From contig JBOZIK010000001.1 of the NCBI GenBank assembly GCA_051453625.1, positions 250,547,311 through 250,570,418 on the forward strand: a stretch of DNA of 23,108 nt. Reading direction: 5' to 3'. This stretch comes from Welwitschia mirabilis (Eukaryota; Gnetophyta; Gnetopsida; Welwitschiales). The number at the start of each line of letters is the position of its first letter. Positions within the stretch are counted from its first letter, which is position 1. The notes beneath the pieces were generated by a model that worked only from the letters and a program-made list of their open reading frames with translations, was not told the DNA's origin and did not search any database. A program made the translations under genes and the position numbers. Shown here one piece after another: positions 19,815 through 23,108 of the stretch.

Positions 19815-22502
19815 AGCCCTTTCCCTTCTTCTCAAATTATTATTCTTTAAGTAAATTTATGCTATCAAAATTTTCTATTAATATTTTTTCCTCTTGAGTG
19901 TGGAGTTGAAGCTTAAAGCTGGGAGCTTGGAGCTTAAAACTTGGAGTTTGAAAGATTGGAAATAGAATCTTAGAGTTAGCAATTCCTCAATCTTCTTTAA
20001 GGATACTCAATCTTCTTCCCTCCAAGTAGGTTCTTCTTATTATAATTTTAGCTTCATTTCTTGCATTAGAACTATGCATATGATTTCCATTTGCTCTTCC
20101 ATTAGCTGATACTAAGATAAGGAATAGATTTTAGGGATCTATTTACATGCTTAGTTGATGGATCTACTAGTGGTTATATATATATTTTCTTCCCTCCTAT
20201 TAGCATAGACTAAGATAGGGGAAAGAGTTGAGGGACCTCTTAACATGCTTAGTTTCTATATGTTTAATGGATACTTTGATCAAGTGACTAGGGGGTTCAC
20301 TATGATTTTGGGTACCCATGTTGTGTTGCATTTTATTTTTCACTAAAGGAATTTTACATCATATTTAGATTAGGGTCTTATTAGGGTGAATAAGTCTGAT
20401 CCTCAAGAATCTATTTAGGCTAGGCATTTCTTCTCAAAAAGTCCTAAGGCTTATAGTATTAATTCATATTTATTATACAAAATTAAGTTTATAGCACTTA
20501 TAATTGTATTTTATTTATTTATAATACAAATTTATAGTCAATTTAATTGATTTTATTTCTATAAATTAATATGATTTCGCTTGTTCTTAGTTTAGTTAAA
20601 GTTTACCCTTTATTTTCTTTAAGTTAAGCAACTTAAGAAAGTTATAAATCATTTAATATTAAGTAAACTATTATGAAAATTTTTATAGGTCTAGAATTAT
20701 GTTAGGAAGTTAAAAGTTTTAAAATAGTAATTTTTCTAAGACTAAATTAATTTTTAAAATTTAATTATAAAAATATCTCAAAATTTATAAGAAAAAAATA
20801 GTAAATAAAAGGTTTCAGTTTTCAGAATTGATAGACAATTTTAGATAAACATGGAGTATTACAAATTGTAGAGAATTAAATAATATTTTCAAAAAGTATT
20901 TACTTATGGAAAAAATCCAAGTGGATTAAACGTTATGACCCTTTAAGATAAAGGGTATTAGTTTAGTAATTCTAAAACTTAGGTAGTTTTTATAGTTTAA
21001 ATGTATGAAACACATCTAGGATAATTAAAATTTATCAAAAATAGTTTTTAGGAATAATGTAATAAGTTTAATTCAATAAAATTAAGTCTAATTTGTTTTT
21101 ACGTTTTCAAATAATTACTTAGAAATTTTTAATTTTAATGCCTTCTCAAGGCTTAAAAAATTTGTAATTACTTTTAGTACTTATATAAAATTAACTAATG
21201 CAAGTATGAAATATTTTTAAATATTATATATCATTTCCAATTAAGTTAATTTTATTTTTCTATTATTATATACTATTTATTGAAATTTAGGCTCTTATTT
21301 TTGCCTCTCGAGCATAAACATTAGGGTTTTCTACTTAATGATTCTAAAGATGTATAAACTAATTAATTAGCTTAATTAATGATTCTTTTAATAAAATATA
21401 CATATATTTCACCTAACTTTATTTTGATAATGACCCTTAGAAATTAAAAAGGGGGTTTAGAATTGGCTTAGTTTCATAAATGAAGCACAAGTTACAATAG
21501 AACTTGGATGTATTAATGTTTCTTATTTGAAAAGAATTACTATAATGTAGAAAAATAAAGAAATGTATTCTTTATTTATTTCACTATTATACTTTAAAAA
21601 TATATGATTTTCCTTTATATAAAATAAAAAAGATGCTTATATGTTATACTCTTCCCTTGGATGATTATTTTCTTAAAATAAACATAATGATGATTAGAAT
21701 TATTTTTACTAGGTAAACAACCCACTAAATATTTACATATTGTATGCTTGCATTTGTATAGTGTATTAATTTAACTAAACCAAGATAATCTCAATAATTA
21801 TTCATCCTCATACTTGTAATTCATCACCAAGGTGGGTTGCATTGTACTTTTATTTCCAAACCCTTCTAGAAGTGGATTTGATCACTACTAGCCTATCTTA
21901 CCCATGCATGGACTTACTTTGACTTAATATCTCAAGCACTTGGTATGAAAGGATTATGTTTTACCATTTTGTAATGCTTCAAGGAAGTAAGGGTTATTTG
22001 TAAGCATGCATCCACCTTACATATCGCCTGTCACATGTATTGGGGGTATATTAAGATGAAGTCTAAGCATATAGGGTTAAGCCCAATCATGTTTGTATAG
22101 TTTAGAATCTAGAGTAAAACCAATTTACATTTGGAGGATGATACGATATCAAGTTAGAATTCCATTAATAGGAGATGCAACCTCTTATTATATTGGTTAG
22201 GCATTATCCTAAAACTTATCCATTGTATCTGATAAAATAAGTTAACATCCGATCAACTATATACAAGATATTTTTGTGTGTGAAAACAAAAGTTAGAAAT
22301 AAATATAGGACATAATTTTTAATTCATTATTATATGAAAACTAAAAGGGTCTATAGTTAAGTAATAATTATTTTATCTAATTATTTTAAAACCTATAATG
22401 TATTAATATCTCTAAATAGGATTTAATCCTAGGTTCCGTTGTACATATTGGTTAATAATGCTTAAAAAAATAATGGTTGATTAAAAGTTAGGACATTACA
22501 GA

Positions 22503-22518
22503 TGGTTAAAAGCTCTTG
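22503..22518 (+). promoter_or_regulatory. Possible degenerate PBS after LTR copy C
   Basis: Two bases after the LTR end comes TGGTTAAAAGCTCTTG, which could be a decayed TGGTATCAGAGC-type site. It has the right position and spacing (compare the TT spacer at 9434-9435) but only a loose match. If real, copy C is a plus-strand 5' LTR. Confidence 0.3.
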
Positions 22519-22772
22519 TCTTGTAGTGTTAGGTAGAAGAGGAGTGCTTACAAACTCTTGGCTTATAATGTTAGGTAGAATCTTCATCATTTAGCATTAG
22601 GTAGAATATTTTGTCTTGTAGCATTTGGTAAAGGTTATCTTATAGTATTAGGTAGATAAGATTTTGTCTTCTAGAATTAGATAGAATGTTTTATCATTTA
22701 GCATTTGATGGAGGCCATTTTGTAACATTTGGTGGAGATTGTCATTAAGCATTTAATGGAATCTTTATCATG
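22516..22772 (+). repeat. Degenerate tandem repeat, unit about 23-30 bp
   Basis: About nine variants of CTTGTAGCATTAGGTAGAA, each followed by a short T-rich spacer (for example at about 22571, 22595, 22618, 22642 and 22695). The spacing is irregular. It begins immediately after LTR copy C, so it may be leader sequence of that element, much as the 5940-6505 array lies in the leader of the minus-strand element. Confidence 0.65.
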
Positions 22773-23108
22773 TTGAGTCCAACACATGTTCTTTGGAGTC
22801 AAAATCCTCTACCAATTGATGCTATTATCACATGTCTCTATTATAACCTTCTCATACCTTTATCACATGTCTTTGAATGCTATGGATATGTGTTGCCACC
22901 TCATTTATCCATTGCCATTGTTGTTCTATGCAAAATTATGTTCATCTTCTATCATGTGTTCTAAAACATGGCTGAAGACCTGCTAAATTATTATGATGAA
23001 AAACATAATATTAAATTTTATTTTAAAATAATAGAAGACATCATTTTATAATAAATAAATAAATAAAGTGTCTTTTCTTATGTTAAATTAATTAATTATA
23101 CTTGCTTA
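22773..23108. other. Plain AT-rich stretch, nothing recognised
   Basis: No coding frame with recognisable content. The two overlapping 64-66 residue ORFs here show no domain, no second supporting feature and no promoter, and are likely chance frames. Confidence 0.5.

Larger units (their letters stand above)
18723..22500 (+). mobile_element. Long LTR, copy C (3.78 kb), apparently full length
   Basis: Starts TGTTATAACTT at 18723 and ends TTAGGACATTACA at 22500, giving TG...CA termini. It is homologous to B along its first 2.6 kb and to A over its last third (for example 21690-22450 against 11850-12640). It contains an inverted 23-bp minisatellite relic (19071-19146), four promoter-proximal repeats (19491-19722), a TATA-like box (19805-19814), and a GGAGCTT cluster (19911-19952). 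No coding frame is present. No target-site duplication is visible (AAAAG before, GATGG after), so it is either not a solo LTR or its edges have decayed. Confidence 0.65.

Noticed and set aside
22770-22986. Two overlapping ORFs of 64-66 residues
   Set aside because: No domain, no repeat support and no promoter; they are chance frames at the right edge.

Overview
The window looks like intergenic nuclear DNA of a flowering plant. It is very AT-rich, has four runs of N, and I found no intact host gene. Nearly every recognisable part belongs to decayed LTR retrotransposons. The kingdom is inferred from a plant-type Ty3/gypsy gag-pol, an initiator tRNA-Met primer binding site (PBS), a plant mobile domain (PMD)-like reading frame, and plant-style TATA/telo-box and splice signals. 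I cannot name the species.

Layout. (1) 1-~3060, minus strand: a retroelement whose LTR-like promoter part is at ~3060-2590 (TATA box 2603-2594), followed by a leader, an N gap, and a gag-like frame from 928 to the window edge. That frame carries seven stop codons and no net frameshift. (2) ~3115-9436, minus strand: body of a Ty3/gypsy element. It is read from its PBS (9433-9421) through a very long leader into gag (~5835-4740), protease (~4700-4330), reverse transcriptase (~4200-3480) and the start of RNase H (~3215-3130). The rest of RNase H and integrase are missing where region 1 begins, which suggests a nested insertion. (3) The leader of that element (5836-9420) holds, on the opposite strand, a decayed gene of about 2.35 kb (6891-9242) with its own TATA/telo-box and traces of introns. 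Its N-terminal half resembles the plant mobile domain, and its C-terminal half is helical. A degenerate ~20-22 bp tandem repeat (5940-6505) lies between this gene and gag. (4) 9436-12692: a long LTR ('A') whose inner end touches the PBS. (5) 12693-15620: non-coding filler with a GT/N-gap/AG microsatellite and a minus-strand leader-like relic. (6) 15621-18573 and 18723-22500: two further copies ('B', 'C') of the same long LTR family in direct orientation, almost touching. They differ in promoter-repeat number and contain two short local inversions relative to each other. (7) 22501-23108: a possible degenerate PBS, a ~23-30 bp tandem repeat and plain AT-rich sequence.

Nothing here can make protein now. 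The main point of interest is the antisense captured gene with its own promoter inside the leader of a Ty3/gypsy element, together with a perfect stem-loop beside the PBS and an unusually long LTR family with variable promoter repeats. Two of the N gaps (16030-16129 and 18574-18673) have duplicated sequence next to them, so local assembly error must be ruled out before the copy structure there is trusted.
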